From NCBI GenBank assembly GCA_027574665.1, contig CM050652.1, positions 36,537,631 through 36,601,630 of the forward strand: a stretch of DNA of 64,000 nucleotides. The letters are read 5' to 3'. The first letter of the stretch is position 1; each line of letters opens with the position of its first letter. This stretch comes from Rhynochetos jubatus (Eukaryota > Chordata > Aves > Eurypygiformes > Rhynochetidae). The notes beneath the pieces were generated by a model. That model did no database searches. It worked only from the letters and a program-made list of their open reading frames with translations, and was not told where the DNA came from. This document shows positions 14,759 through 27,700 of this stretch, piece after piece. A program made the position numbers and the translations under genes.

Positions 14759-15454
14759 TTGCTGGATCGGGGCCCACATTTGACAGACAACTCAGGTTAT
14801 GCCTTAAACAAAGAACCTCTTTGACACAGGATTTTTCGCAGAAAAACCCAGAGTTTCACGTAATCCTTAGAACCGAGCGTAGAGCCAGCGCTGAGCCCAC
14901 AGGAGCTGAGGGTGAGATTCCCATTGGTTTCGGTGAGGTAGTACTTTTGCTCTGAGATCTAGAGCTGGGTGCACGTTGCGGCTGCTCTGCCCTTCTGACT
15001 AGGGAGAAAAAAATGACACCATTAGTTTCTGTCAAAACCTCACAAATAAAAATAACTGACTTCTATTGGTTACAGGACATGTATGTGGTAGCTGTGCAGA
15101 TTTTAGCTGTGTTATTCTTGCAGAAAAGAAGTGATTCTCTTGTCTACAAATATAGACCTGTCAAGGCTGAACAGTTATGTTCAATGTCATTGTAAGCAAA
15201 ACTGACATTTTATTTACTCATTTGTATCACCGGAGTGTCAGCTCAGCAATGATTAAAGCTGTCAGTAGAATCAACAAATAGTGTAAAAACACTGAGCTGC
15301 CAGTCCAAGTTTCTGTTTCATTGAACATGTTAGTTTGAGTGAAGCTTTGCCTGAATGTTTTGATGGTTTTGTGGCTTATTTTCACTAATTAATTTGCTTG
15401 GCTATTATCCTCTGGAGGCAAACAACATAATTGACAAATAAAATGGCTCTCATT

Positions 15455-15470
15455 CAGTCAGTCAGTCAGT
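15455..15470. repeat. (CAGT)4 microsatellite
   Basis: Four uninterrupted CAGT units. Confidence 0.75.
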
Positions 15471-17057
15471 CCTCCAGAGGAAATCCTGCGCGACTAGATG
15501 TGAACTTCCAGCTGATCTGTAATTTTGACCAGAACTGGGTTTTTTATGCTGTTCAGATTTCTGACAAGGAATTGAAAGTCACCCATCTAAATAAGAGATT
15601 AAGCCAGGAAGATAACATGCTTCAAAGAACATGACCTACAATGTTTACCTGTAGAGCAAGACGTACGTTGCAAAGGCTGTTGGAATAGGAGTTGGCAGAT
15701 TTGCCTCGGTCTGTTTATTAAAAAGTAAGAGGAAGAGAAAAGAGGGGAAATAAGGGGTAAAAAACTACCCTGGCTTTTCAGACTTCTTCTCAAACCTCAA
15801 AGCTTAGCTCAGGTTAGCCTGTAAATTTTATTGCTTTGTTCACACACAAAATTCAGGGCTGGAAACTCTCAAAAGTCAGGTTCAGAAAAATAAATTGCTC
15901 TCGCTGCTGATGAAAGAGAAGATATTTTTCTTCAATTCCATGGACATAGGGTGTGATACCACTAAATCCAAAATGCATGAAATGGGGCAATTACTCAAAA
16001 TGGGTCGCCAGTGTGATACTGCTAGACAAAGAAATAACACTGCAGTCTGTGTACTGGAATAAAATAGCAAGGAGTTGCTGTGTGACTAGTTTTAAATCAC
16101 TTCCATGACAGCTATTGACTTTCCTGATGGAGGATCCTGTCAATAGAACTAAAGCTACATGAGGCTTTTTACAGAAGAAATATACTTGCTGCAATACATT
16201 TCTTGAGAAATTATTCAGGCAAGCACCAAAACACTCAATAAAGCAGTCTCATTTGCCTTCAGGTAGGCCTGGTCCTGCAGGAGGGCACCTATGCCTGCAC
16301 ACACGGGTCCATCGAGCTGCTCCTGGAAGGAAAACTCTGTGTGGGACTTCTGTGTGGTACCACCAGTATTTGTACTTCATCTCATGTGCCAACGTGTCGG
16401 CAGGACCTGCCCTTTTATCACAATGCTTTACATTAGGGTGGTCAAAAATAGATCCTGTAAGCATGTCACTGAACGTCTGATGTTCACAGGCTGGTTTCCA
16501 CCATGGTAGCAGATAAGATTTCTATGGCTTCAAGTTGTCGTATCGGAGTATCTTATGACATTCAGAGTCAAACATTTATCTAATTCTTCTCAAAAAGTCC
16601 AGAAGCCAGGAAAAAATTTCTTTTTAAGTCATCTCAATGCTTTTTATGTATAAAATGCACTGTGTAGTCATTACTTGCCATGCTTATAAAATCTCCTGAA
16701 ACAAACAAAAGCTATCTGCGTATCCTAAAACGGAAAGCTCTCCTTTTACCTACAGAAATTCACATAAAATTACTGAAAAAGGTTAAGTGTAAAAATTATT
16801 CCACATTTTCCAATGATAGAACATAGTTTTAATTTTAATTTCTCTCCACAATCCTACCTCACTTGTATTCTTGGACCACGGCAGTTACAGTAACATTTAC
16901 AACATGTAAGGGATGTTTTTGTATTTACAGCTGAATGTGTAAGGACACCAAGGCAGGGTCACCAAAGCTGTTACCAAAGTAAATCTGGGGAAAGGCTGAA
17001 TACAAGTTTTTTGTTGAAGTTTCTCTTTTCCATGACAAGTTTAAACTTACTTTTTTT

Positions 17058-17078
17058 GGGGGGGTGGGGAGGAGAGGG
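17058..17078 (+). other. G-quadruplex candidate
   Basis: A run of seven G, then T, GGGG, AGGAGA, GGG satisfies the four-run G3+ rule with short loops. The flanks are AT-rich. Confidence 0.45.
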
Positions 17079-18799
17079 AATCTTTCTTAATTTTGTATAG
17101 ATAACATAGATGATTTTTGCTGGCCAGCTAAAATCTGATAACAGTTTGATAGCAGTACACATTTGTGTCACCTGTCTACACGCTAATAAAATGCCAGGGA
17201 TGAGCAGCCACTGATATGCTCTGTTTTCTCATTTAGGGGACAATTCTTTTTGGTCCTCTATCTTTAACAAAAAATGCCTTCTGAAATCCACTTTCAAAGT
17301 GTTCTGCTGCGATCTCCCGCCCTCTTCGTCCTGTCTGACTCACGCATTTGTGCTGCTGCAGCACTTGGCAGTACAGTGTGCTCTGCAGTGACATCCTTCA
17401 GCAGAAGCAAAGCCCTCGGCAGATTCCTTCAAGCCTCTAAGTCTTCTCTCTATAAGACAACATGAGCATGGGTCTGCATTCCCCTCAGAAAACAATGGGA
17501 TTCTATTCGTATTAAACAGCCATTTTCCAGCACGTCCTTTTAATATTTGTTATTGTTACTGGGTTTAAAACAAACAAATAAACAAGCAAACCCAAACAAA
17601 AAACCCCTGGAGAAATTATTTAGTCTAGCTAGTGCTCTAACAGGGCACAGTTGGCTTTACCTTAGGTGACCACCTACTCGGTAGGTATGTAATGAAGCTG
17701 AAGTATCGGGGGGACAACATCTGGCAAAGGCTTGTGAATTACAATTTTCTTTTGCAAGTGGAAAACCATATCCTGCACCAGGTCTCAGTGGGGTTTAATG
17801 CTGTCAGAGCATACAAGGTTTGTTTTGATCTGTTATGGAGTAACACACATAGCTTTCAGTTCACACTAATAACATCCCCGTGCCTGGGGTATACACCAAT
17901 CCAGAGGCTACTAATTAAAGGTTAGAATTAACCAAACACAGTTCCTCTACAAAACATATGAAACTTATTAAACTTAAAAGTGACGGCTGGTTCTCAATAT
18001 AAGCAAAGCAAAGAATGCAAGAGTATTGTGGAGGGTTATTTAAGCACATTTTATTTCAGCATATTAAAAATTTCCTGTGTCTGCCAGTTCAGCACATAAT
18101 ATTTTAATATTTCATGTGAAAACACAGCACACTTTTAAAGAATCAATTATCAGTCCTGCATATCATAAAATAAATCCCGTTTTCAGTATTACCATAAAGC
18201 TTTTTATGTTATTGTGAGCTGAAAAAATGTTTTTCTCCGAAAGTTCACAATTTTAAAAGCAGCACAACAGTGTTGTGAGCCACCTTTTATTTGCTTCGGT
18301 TACCAGGCAAGCATTTTGGGACTAACCTCACAAAAAGGGGGCACTCAGACAAATGGGGTGTGTAGCTGCTATTTCAGCCTTATGATACTATTTCAATGAG
18401 TAAGCACATCCAGGCTCTCCTGTCCTAACAGGACTTGATCTACAAGCAGAAAACCCCTTTGAAATAGGGGGAGTGATGTAACCTGCTAACTCTTAACCTC
18501 TTTTCTTCCATAAGCCAGTGCGGAGGGTATGCTATGAGTGTTATACAATTTATGTGCCCACCAGGTCCTCCTATTTACATTTTAAAAATACACGCTCTTT
18601 AAGCCCTCCAGTGTTATCTGTGATCTTTGAAGTAAATGCTTTTGGTGCAGATAGGCTATCTCTGTTGGCAGAGCCTCCTTTCCTCGGCAGCAAGTGTCTC
18701 CAACATGTTGCAGCCTGTACCCTCTGCCTGATAATGTCTTCACATGGAGCTTAATGAACTCATTACCCTTAATGCTTTCGTAACAAGATAGCTTGTAAA

Positions 18800-18875
18800 T
18801 GTACTTATTTTTAATTAGGTCTATTCAGCTGTGTGAATTGAATTATATGACTAATTAATTAATGTAATTGAAGAC
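18800..18875. promoter_or_regulatory. Cluster of homeodomain-type TAAT sites
   Basis: TTTTTAATTAGG and CTAATTAATTAATGTAATTG lie within about 70 bases, giving several overlapping TAATTA cores. The sequence resembles conserved developmental enhancers seen beside regulators such as HMGA2. Conservation was not tested. Confidence 0.3.
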
Positions 18876-20118
18876 CTCGTAAGGATAGGGCTTCTCAAAC
18901 TGGCAAAACATACTTTTGTCAAATCCTTCGGTTCCCAGGTTTAATTTAGGCAGACCTGGAAATAGCAGCTTGAAAGCTGGTAGAAAAACTTAAAATCTGT
19001 TGAGGAATAATAGTGACTGCAAGAGCTTTTTCCTTAACAGTGATTTTTCTCACTACTGCACCTCAGTACAAAGAAAATAAAAGGTAAGACTATAAAATCT
19101 GCACTTGTAAGCTGTTTAAAATTGGGTTAGGGTCCTATAGGTTCTAATTAAAAGATAAGAGCTGAAATCACTGAACATAGATGTATGTTATTAAACTGTG
19201 CACGTGTTGGTTTACAGCCAACACAAACCTTCCTCCCACAGGCTCCCACTTTTTTTTTTTCAGATCAAGCTGAAACATTACAAAGACAACACCGCTGCAC
19301 ATTCGTGCAGCTCTGAGCACAACGGGGCTCTGCGCCGGGGCCGGGGCTCCTGGGCGCGATGGGAAAACTACTAATCCCCAGTAACAAACGCTCTTAAACA
19401 CAGCGGTGAGTGTTACACCACTGTTATCAGAGCTGGCCCCTGAAGCCCAGGGCTACCAAACCCTGAGACAGGGAGATCTTAACCACTGCATGAGGATAAA
19501 CAGAGCTTTCTTCTAGCAACTTGGTGCAAGTTAGGTGGTATCAAATATGTACAATAATATAGGCTGTGAGATTACTAGTCTCTTTTTTTAGCTAAAGATG
19601 GTTATCCTTGTTATCCTCCTTAATAAGAGGGATTTAAAAAAAATTAGGAAAAGGAGTTTTTTTGTTTGAAAACACAAAACCAATATGAATGATTGGTGTG
19701 TGTTTGTAGGAGAGGAAAGGTGAGAGTCCCATAGCCCAGTTCCTCCCCTCTCCCTCCCACTACCTGTTCAGTCTAAAGACACCTCATCACCTCCGCTGAC
19801 ATCATATCATCCCTCAGATCAAGCCTCTGTCTCACCCTGGAAAATAAAATCCATCAGACAACAGCATGGAAGGTCCACGGTCACAAGTGCCATTGTCCAG
19901 AGGTAAACAGGGTCTGTGTTACCAGCTGGTTCCATGAGGACTGCTCATAGCTAGCTGCCAGCTGCACCACAGGCAAATTGCTGTGTGATTGAGGAGCAGG
20001 TTTAATCGTTTTAAAAACAGGGGCAACATGAAAAAAACATTTCAAAGTGTGTGTCCTTTAGGAATAACCGAGGTGCTGAGGCTTTCTGCTTCTGCCTTTT
20101 GCAAGGACACAGATAGTA

Positions 20119-20151
20119 TACCTATCATATACCTATCATACACCTATCATA
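20119..20151. repeat. 11-bp tandem repeat, three copies
   Basis: TACCTATCATA occurs twice in tandem, followed by CACCTATCATA. A further single copy, TGCCTATCATA, lies at 20181-20191. Confidence 0.8.
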
Positions 20152-22007
20152 AATAATTATTTATATGCTGTTATAGCTGTTGCCTATCATACATTAGTAT
20201 CACCTATAGGTAGCAGGCTATAGAGTGCAGAGCTTCCATGAAAGAATGAACATACAGTTTCCCGAGCCCATCCCACCTCTGAGACCCATGACTTGTTCAA
20301 CCAGAATACAGACACTACTTCAGGTTAGAAATTATCAGGAGCTACCCACAGCAACTGCAGCCCGGGGTACTGCAGTGGGGAAAGCCTGGTTCCTGGGTGA
20401 GCTGCGGCAGGCTGCTCACATCTGACATGCTTGAGCCCTGTCACGAAGTATTTGGCACAGGGCTTGCCTGGGCACTGTGTCATAACAGTAGCTTTCAGTG
20501 GTTTTTCTGATCAAAGTGCCCAAAATAACAAGAACACTGTATTGCAGCCTGTCAGACTTGGTTTTATGGCATGACACGAGGGCGTATCCCATCACGACCT
20601 ATGGGGCTTGGTAGGAGTGTGCATGGAGATGTTTGGGGGTTCAAGGTTACCTTTGATAACTTCCATGTGGAGGAAGGTCTTATGGCTAAATAAACTCACC
20701 AGGACGTGGACAGTTGAGAGTCTGACATGGTGACAGAGTATTCACTAGGGTTCAGCTCTGAATTTTCTGCCATTTTCCCACTTATGATTTGTTATTCCTT
20801 TTCATATCTGAAACTGTCTTAGTGGGGCTTAGTATTGAATGTAAGATTTGTTTTCTCTTCTGTCCTCAGCAAGAAAAAGAGATGTTTATAGCTGTAGTAC
20901 TGGTTATTATATTGCCACATTTTTCAATTCAAGAAATCAATCTCCCAGAGGATAAACATTGTAATAGGTAATAAAACCTGAGAGCCCAGTCAAGGTCTTT
21001 CTAGTAAAGGATCAGTCATCTTTACCTGCATTGAGTTTCAGGAGGTTCTCTCTATCTGAGCTGTCAGTTACGTACCGGGAAATGAGCAGTGGTGTGTGGT
21101 GACGAGTATATTCTTTCTGCACAAAAAAAAAAAAAAAGGAAAAAGAAGAATAGTATGCTAAAGCAACTGGCCTCTTTGCCTAAAAGAAATACAATTAAAA
21201 ATTTTTATGCAACAGCATTCTTAGCCACCATAATACAAAGCGAACTATAAGGGAAGGTAACAGTGCAGTGCTCCCCTTCAGTCAACACTCTCTCTCTCTG
21301 CCAAGTATTTCTAAATGTCACAGGAATGTAGTTCATGTGTTTCACAGATTAGGAGCTACTTTTCCCAGTGCTTTGACCACCAGACACAACAGCATCCAAA
21401 TGCAACACAATGGTAATTCAAACAAGACTGCAGTTCCTATTACATTATAGGTGTAACACTAGAGTGGTAAAAAAATAGATCTGTGACTCCTGCACAAGCC
21501 CCGAAAATGTCTTAATGATTTCTACCACACAGAAGAAAAGCTAGAGGAAATAGTGGTAAGATAAAGAGCAACACAATTAGCAGGGCTGAGCCTCAAATCC
21601 CTTTGATGGATACAGCTTATCTTCAGGATGAGGTCTGGATGCCCAGCTGAGTACACAGTCTGTAAGTTGTCTATAATTTTGATTATTTTGCAGATAAGGG
21701 TGCTAAAACCTTGTACAAATTGCATCTGTAGAAAGGATGCTTCCAGCTGAAGCTGGGTCTAGAGCAAGGGCCTTGTGATATATCCTTCAAAAAAGCAAAG
21801 AGGGAAGGAAGCAGGCTACAAGTTTCCTGAAGACCTGCAGTACTCTGCATCGCCAGCTACCCTGGCCACAGTCCTGGAAGAGCACATGTACGAAGGTTTA
21901 CCTTATTATCACAGACAGTTCCAGGCATGCTCTCTGATCACTCTGGTAACGCAGAAAATAATCTCATCCAGGATTACAGACACAAACTTTAAATTGTCAA
22001 AATGTAC

Positions 22008-22021
22008 CACACACACACACA
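22008..22021. repeat. (CA)7 microsatellite
   Basis: Seven uninterrupted CA units. Confidence 0.85.
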
Positions 22022-24704
22022 ACTAATTATTTGTGGGAGAGAACACCCTTTAGACAATAATGCTTAAGACCATTACTGTTATTTTTCCTTCCATATCCTT
22101 AACCTGATTGTGAACCTTCCACTCCTAAATGTGAATTTCTTGCCTTTCTGTTTTCCGTGAACGGTACTTCCAACCAGACCTTGAACTGCAAATACGTAAA
22201 ACTGGTTTTGTCAGACAGCGCTTACCCAGAAGTCTCTGGATTTAATGTAAGCTTGCCTGCTTAACCTCTCAGAGGTCAAAATGTTTTGTAATACCTAGGT
22301 TTCACCACAAAGAGGAGGTCAGGTGGTATGGTGAGGACCTCAGGATAAAATCTGGAGGAAGCTTGTGTAGTGTCCAGGGGACTGGGAGAAAGAATAGAAA
22401 GAAGATCTTGGGCATTTCTAGTATGAATTCTAAATTTGGCAGCACAGTGACTCACGTGAATCTGCATCATAATGGCAGCTACCAGCACGCACTGGAAAAT
22501 ATCCAAACTTCTGAAGAAAGTGAAATGAAAACTATGAAATGGAAAGCTCTCATTTTTCACAGGAAATAGGGACCGTTTCAGTCTGTCTGAACTGCAGAAG
22601 CAACTGATATCATGTAGAAGTTGTACCTTCTGACACACAGGGTTCAGGTACCGCCCCTTGCTCACCCTGACCTGCACCATGCACTCCCACCCCCAGGTCA
22701 CCAGCAGTTGCAGACCGGAGCGATACCACTAGAGCCTTCGAGGGCTGCATGGATTTACTCCAGATGAGTCACTGCCCCGGCTTCTCTTATGTAATTTTAA
22801 CTTTTGCTCCTGTCTTCTTTTGCCTTCATTTAACAGATGTTGGGAAGGTCTTTTCTAGCTGGTTGTATTCTTCTTGCAAGGTGCAACACTGACCATACGC
22901 AGCAGAGCTAATGGCACTTTCCACCTGGGATTACAAACCATGGATGAAGGCATGTAATTAATCTGTATTTCAAGTCAGCACCTACCCCTCCAGGGTGGCC
23001 CAGAGTTAATCCCTGGCCATGTTCTCAGCACACCTCACCCCTCTGCCATGGAGATGAGGACCTACTGCCAGCACCCAGGGAGACTGTAGCTGGGAAAAGT
23101 CTTCCTGAAGTGTCCAAGATGGTGCTGGCACATTGTGCTGATATCTCTCTCCTCACAGAGGCTGTCTGGACTCAAGGAGAAGAGCTGTAATCCCTGTGCC
23201 TCCTTTCCCAGTGGACCTCTTGGTGTCTTCAGGCTGGTGCCAGGCTCAGCTGAGTGGATGTGGTGCAGTGGGAGTGGTGGCAGAAAGGGGTGTGTCCCAG
23301 GCCCTGATTCCCATGTCATTTTTGTCTTTATCTACGACCAAAATAAATTTATATGGAGGTCTGAAAGCAAGGACCACACCAACAGGTTCCCTCGCCTCCA
23401 GTCAAGACCCTTTACCATAAGATTAGAGAAACAGGCTCTCTTCAGCAGGATGTCTTTCCAGATCCACGAGGTTTGCCTATCTCCATGCAGCTTCAGCCAG
23501 GTGCTTTGCTCTAGAATATCCTAAACCTGGTGGCCAAAGTACTCACCTTGCTATAGAAGCTGAAGTTTCAAGTCCCTCGAGCCAAGGAGCAGCTGGATCA
23601 CACATCTCCCTCTTTCCTGGGCAAGCCACCAAGCCACCTTGCTAATGAGGACAAACAGCACCAGTGTTTCCAGATAAACTCACAATTATTACGATGCTTA
23701 TGCCTAAAAATTGCTTTTGTCTGCTGAATCTCACTTTTGCAGATGTGGCATTTCCCATGCCCATGGTCAGCAGGTTCCTTGCTCTGGCCTGGGCACCCAC
23801 AACCTTCCTCTGTCCCTTGCCTCGTGAGACTACTGTGCTGTCCACCTCAGCATCCCCAGGGCTTCACCCACAGTGACTTCTCATCATGATGCTAAACTGG
23901 CAGCATCTCCACCCACGCACTGGACTTCCCAAACTAGGACCATGCCAGAAAAATCTGGGGTCTCGGGTGTTCAGTGGAGCTGGAGAGGAGGGAGAGGGAC
24001 TTCTGAGGTTTCCGTCATGGATGCCATCTGCGCTTCAGGTCCCAGACTTCAGGTGTTTAACCGAGGTGCCTGAATTAGGAGCCTGGTCGCTTCAGGGTCC
24101 CTCGGCAGCCCCTGGAGAGGAAGTGGGAGAAGTAGAGCAGGGGGTTGCAGGTGATGCTTTCCTTCTGCTGACTGCTGAGGGAACCACAGGATTCTGCCTC
24201 CAATCCTGGAAGCCACCACAGCCCCACGTAGGGAGAAAGAGCTACGTGGGTGCTGGGAACCCCTCTGAGCCTGGCATCGCTGTTCCCGACTTCACCCAGT
24301 GCTTCAGACCCACAGGTCCTTACCACAGATAGAACATTTATTTCTTCAGAAGAGACCTTTCTTGGCATAGTGAGCGTCTCAATGTAAGTGAAGTCGGTCA
24401 AACCAAATTCCAGTGAGTAAGTCTGCCCTCTTTGGGGGGAAACAGGATGGTGGTGTTCTTGCCAGCACAAAGGTGCACAAACAGGCTTCTCTGCAACACT
24501 CTCTGCAAAACCCCTGCTGAAGAGGACCCAAACTTCCATAACCCTAAACATTCAGATAATTATTCAGGGTTTCCACCAAGGCCCTACAGGGTGGCGGCCC
24601 ACCACAATTTCATTTTTTACCCCTACACATTTCCTTCCCGGGAAGCCTCCACCCACCATTAACTTCATCTAAGATAATGCCAAAAGAAACAAGGTTGTCT
24701 TTTT

Positions 24705-24718
24705 TATATATATATATA
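24705..24718. repeat. (TA)7 microsatellite
   Basis: Seven TA units following a short T run. Confidence 0.85.
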
Positions 24719-27700
24719 AAACATTCAAACTTCTACCACAGAAACCACCTGATGGCTCAATTTTCACCCTTCCTTAAAAATCTTGCGGATAACTCGTGGT
24801 AAATAAAAAGGCAAAAAATAGTGATTGCTACATACAGCAGATGCAGAACCTGCAGCTTTGCCTGAAACTGGCTGGTTTCTGTCATTACTATTTTCTAAAA
24901 AAAACCCATGTTGGCACAGAGTAAACAATTTAAAACAAGGGAGGTTCTGAGGGTGACAGGAATGCCGAGTGGAGGATGAGCCAACTTCACATTTCCTACC
25001 AGCTACTGAAAATAAGTGGAGCTTTCTCAGCTCCGGCTTTGTGTGGGGAACGGGTGTAGGTGTCAGATCGAGGGGGAAGTAGTGTAATAGCAGGGAGTGT
25101 ATTAGTAATATGTACTTAGAAATCATAATAAGGCTGAATCACAAGTTACTCAGCACTTTCCCCATTTATAATCTTGAAAGCTTGTTATGACTAATGCAAT
25201 AGGCACTGACCTGGCTCAGCATATAGCTCTTTAAACAAACACAGACACTGCAGGGCCAAATCACCGCGTGCCAGGGCTTGCACCACCTAATTTGAGATGC
25301 CTGTTATGGATAAGGAAGTCTAGACTTTTTCCCTGGGTGCTGAGCTCCAGCACAAGGGGGGAGTTAGTGGTCTTTGGAGATGCTCCAGAATAACCCACAC
25401 TGAGGAGAAAGAAGGTTTAAGAGGTGCATGCCACAGCTCCCTCTCCTCTGAGCTCGGAGGCTAACCTCCCTCCTTCAAAAGCAGAGCAAGCCTGCTTTTT
25501 TATGCCCTTAATAGCTAGCTGGCAGGGGCAGCTACGTTTTTTATACAGTAATGCATGGGCAGCATGTGGAACAGTCAAATTCCATTTCCCTGTCTGCCCA
25601 GACCAGCCCCAGCTCCTACCCCCTCATAGATGACAAGTCATTAGGTAAGATGTATAAAAAGCTGCTGGAGCAGATGCCTGGATTCCTCCATCCTGAGGAG
25701 CACAAAGATGTACCAGCTCCTTCTTCCTGGCCAAGTGATTTCTACTTTTGTTAAGCAACAGGTATTGCCCAAGCAAGGGCAGAGCACATGGAAAACTGAA
25801 CAGGGGTTTAGCATGGGGTAACCATTGGACAGCCAGCCCAGGGAAGCACATTGCTCTCCCCATCCCGCTGCTGATGGGCATTAAAATCCAGGTTTAGTGA
25901 GAGACCTGTTTTGTTAGGCACAGCTCGACAAGAAGAAATACCCTGTGGCCTTCAGTCCAAGGCAGACACCTGCATGCCCAGGCCTCTCAGAGGCCACCTT
26001 CCCCACATGCAGGAGCTGAGATATGTCTGCCCAGGGTTTGGAAATGGAAAACAGAAGCACTTGCAGAGTTTCATCCCCTGCGGCATCGGGCAGTGGAGTA
26101 GCGGCAGATTTGAGGTGCTCTGTCTCAGAACAATTTCCCAAATTCTTTCTGATTCCTGTCGGAAGTGTTTGGGCTCCCCATGAACCTGAGCTTTAACAAT
26201 TTACTGCTGCTGCTTACCCTTCTGTTCAGCAACCTGTTCTGCATGGCTGAAACTCAAACCTGCTTCTGTTTTGAACCGCAAAGCCATTCCCACTATTACC
26301 CAGGCACAGCTTTTTGAAATTCAAGGAAAGGAAATACACTACAATGAACAATATAAAAAGTACTTTTGTTTCCTTTTAATTGATGCACTTTGTGGAGAAA
26401 GGGGTTAGTGCTGTACTCTAAACATACTCTTCTCATGGAAAAATAAGTAGGATTCCTTGTGTTTTGCCACGTGTGCATTTAGTGTTTCAGCAGGCAAAAT
26501 CTGAATCTCTTCCCACCTCATTATTGCTGATACTTCATACACATTCTGTATTAGCAGAGCCTCTGGCTCCAAAGATATGCCCATAAGTAACCAGTTGTAG
26601 TACACAACTTCAAAGAAGAAGGAAAGATGCTAAAATTAATTTAGTTGTCTAGGAATTTGCATTGTCTCCATCCCTACAACACCTGAGCACCTCACCATCA
26701 GAAATACTTTATTCTCACAACATCCTTATGTGGTCGGGAAGTGCTATTACCCTCCTTTCTTAACCCAGTTTCCTTAGGAAACTAGGTTGATGCAACCACA
26801 TTGTCTGTCTGCTGACAGTCTCCTCACAAACAACTTTTGGCTAATTTCAATCAAATTTAACAGCATAACCTGTGTCTGGCTGTTCAGGGTCCCAGGCCCT
26901 GCTGAGCCGGGTGAGGACCCCAGCCTGGGGCTCAGGGTGTCCTTTCCTTCCTGCACTGTACATGCAGAGCTGTAAGGACAGCTTGGGCAGCATCAGAACA
27001 GACTATCTGCATTAAGCTGTTAAAATAGTCAGACCTTCAAACCGTGTTTTGCTTAACAGCCCTCATAATTTTCACACTCCCAAGGGCAGCCTCTCCGCTA
27101 CCTCTCCCTATTCACCAGCCAAATGTCAGGGACCATACATGTACATGCGATGGATGTTGCTTATGTCCATGATATGTTAGAACTCTTCACATGAAAATGA
27201 GCAGACACCGCAGTATACATATAATAAGCAAAAGGGTGAAAGCATTTAGCTGCTTGTCATTGCAAACGGAGTAAAGAAAGTTCAGCAATCTCTGGAAAAA
27301 TTATTATTGAAAATTGGCAAAATCATAATTCAATAATATAACATCCCCAGATTTCTTAACGAGGCTGAAGTTTTCCATTATCTACTCTGAAAGAGATAAG
27401 AAAAGTGTAACATCCTAAATGGATTAGAAAGGGTCTTTATTTGTCTGACTGATGAAGGTTAAGTATTTTTAAAAAGTGTTGTATTCTGACATCAGTCAGA
27501 GAACACTTCCACCTCTGAACCGTGCTTAAAAATAAATCCTTTCTTCTTTCATTATTCCATCATGATAATGTGACTAATGTGAACTACAAAAGTATTCTTT
27601 GTGCTCCATTCTTCATATCATTCCATGTTATGAATGATAAAAGTGAAGGGACTATATTTCAACCTCTGTTAATGGGCCTGTCCTTTTTTAATCCTACCTA

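Noticed and set aside
24075..24551. 158-residue minus-strand open frame and an overlapping 148-residue plus-strand frame (23886-24332)
   Set aside because: Both strands are open in a GC-rich patch; neither translation resembles a known protein.
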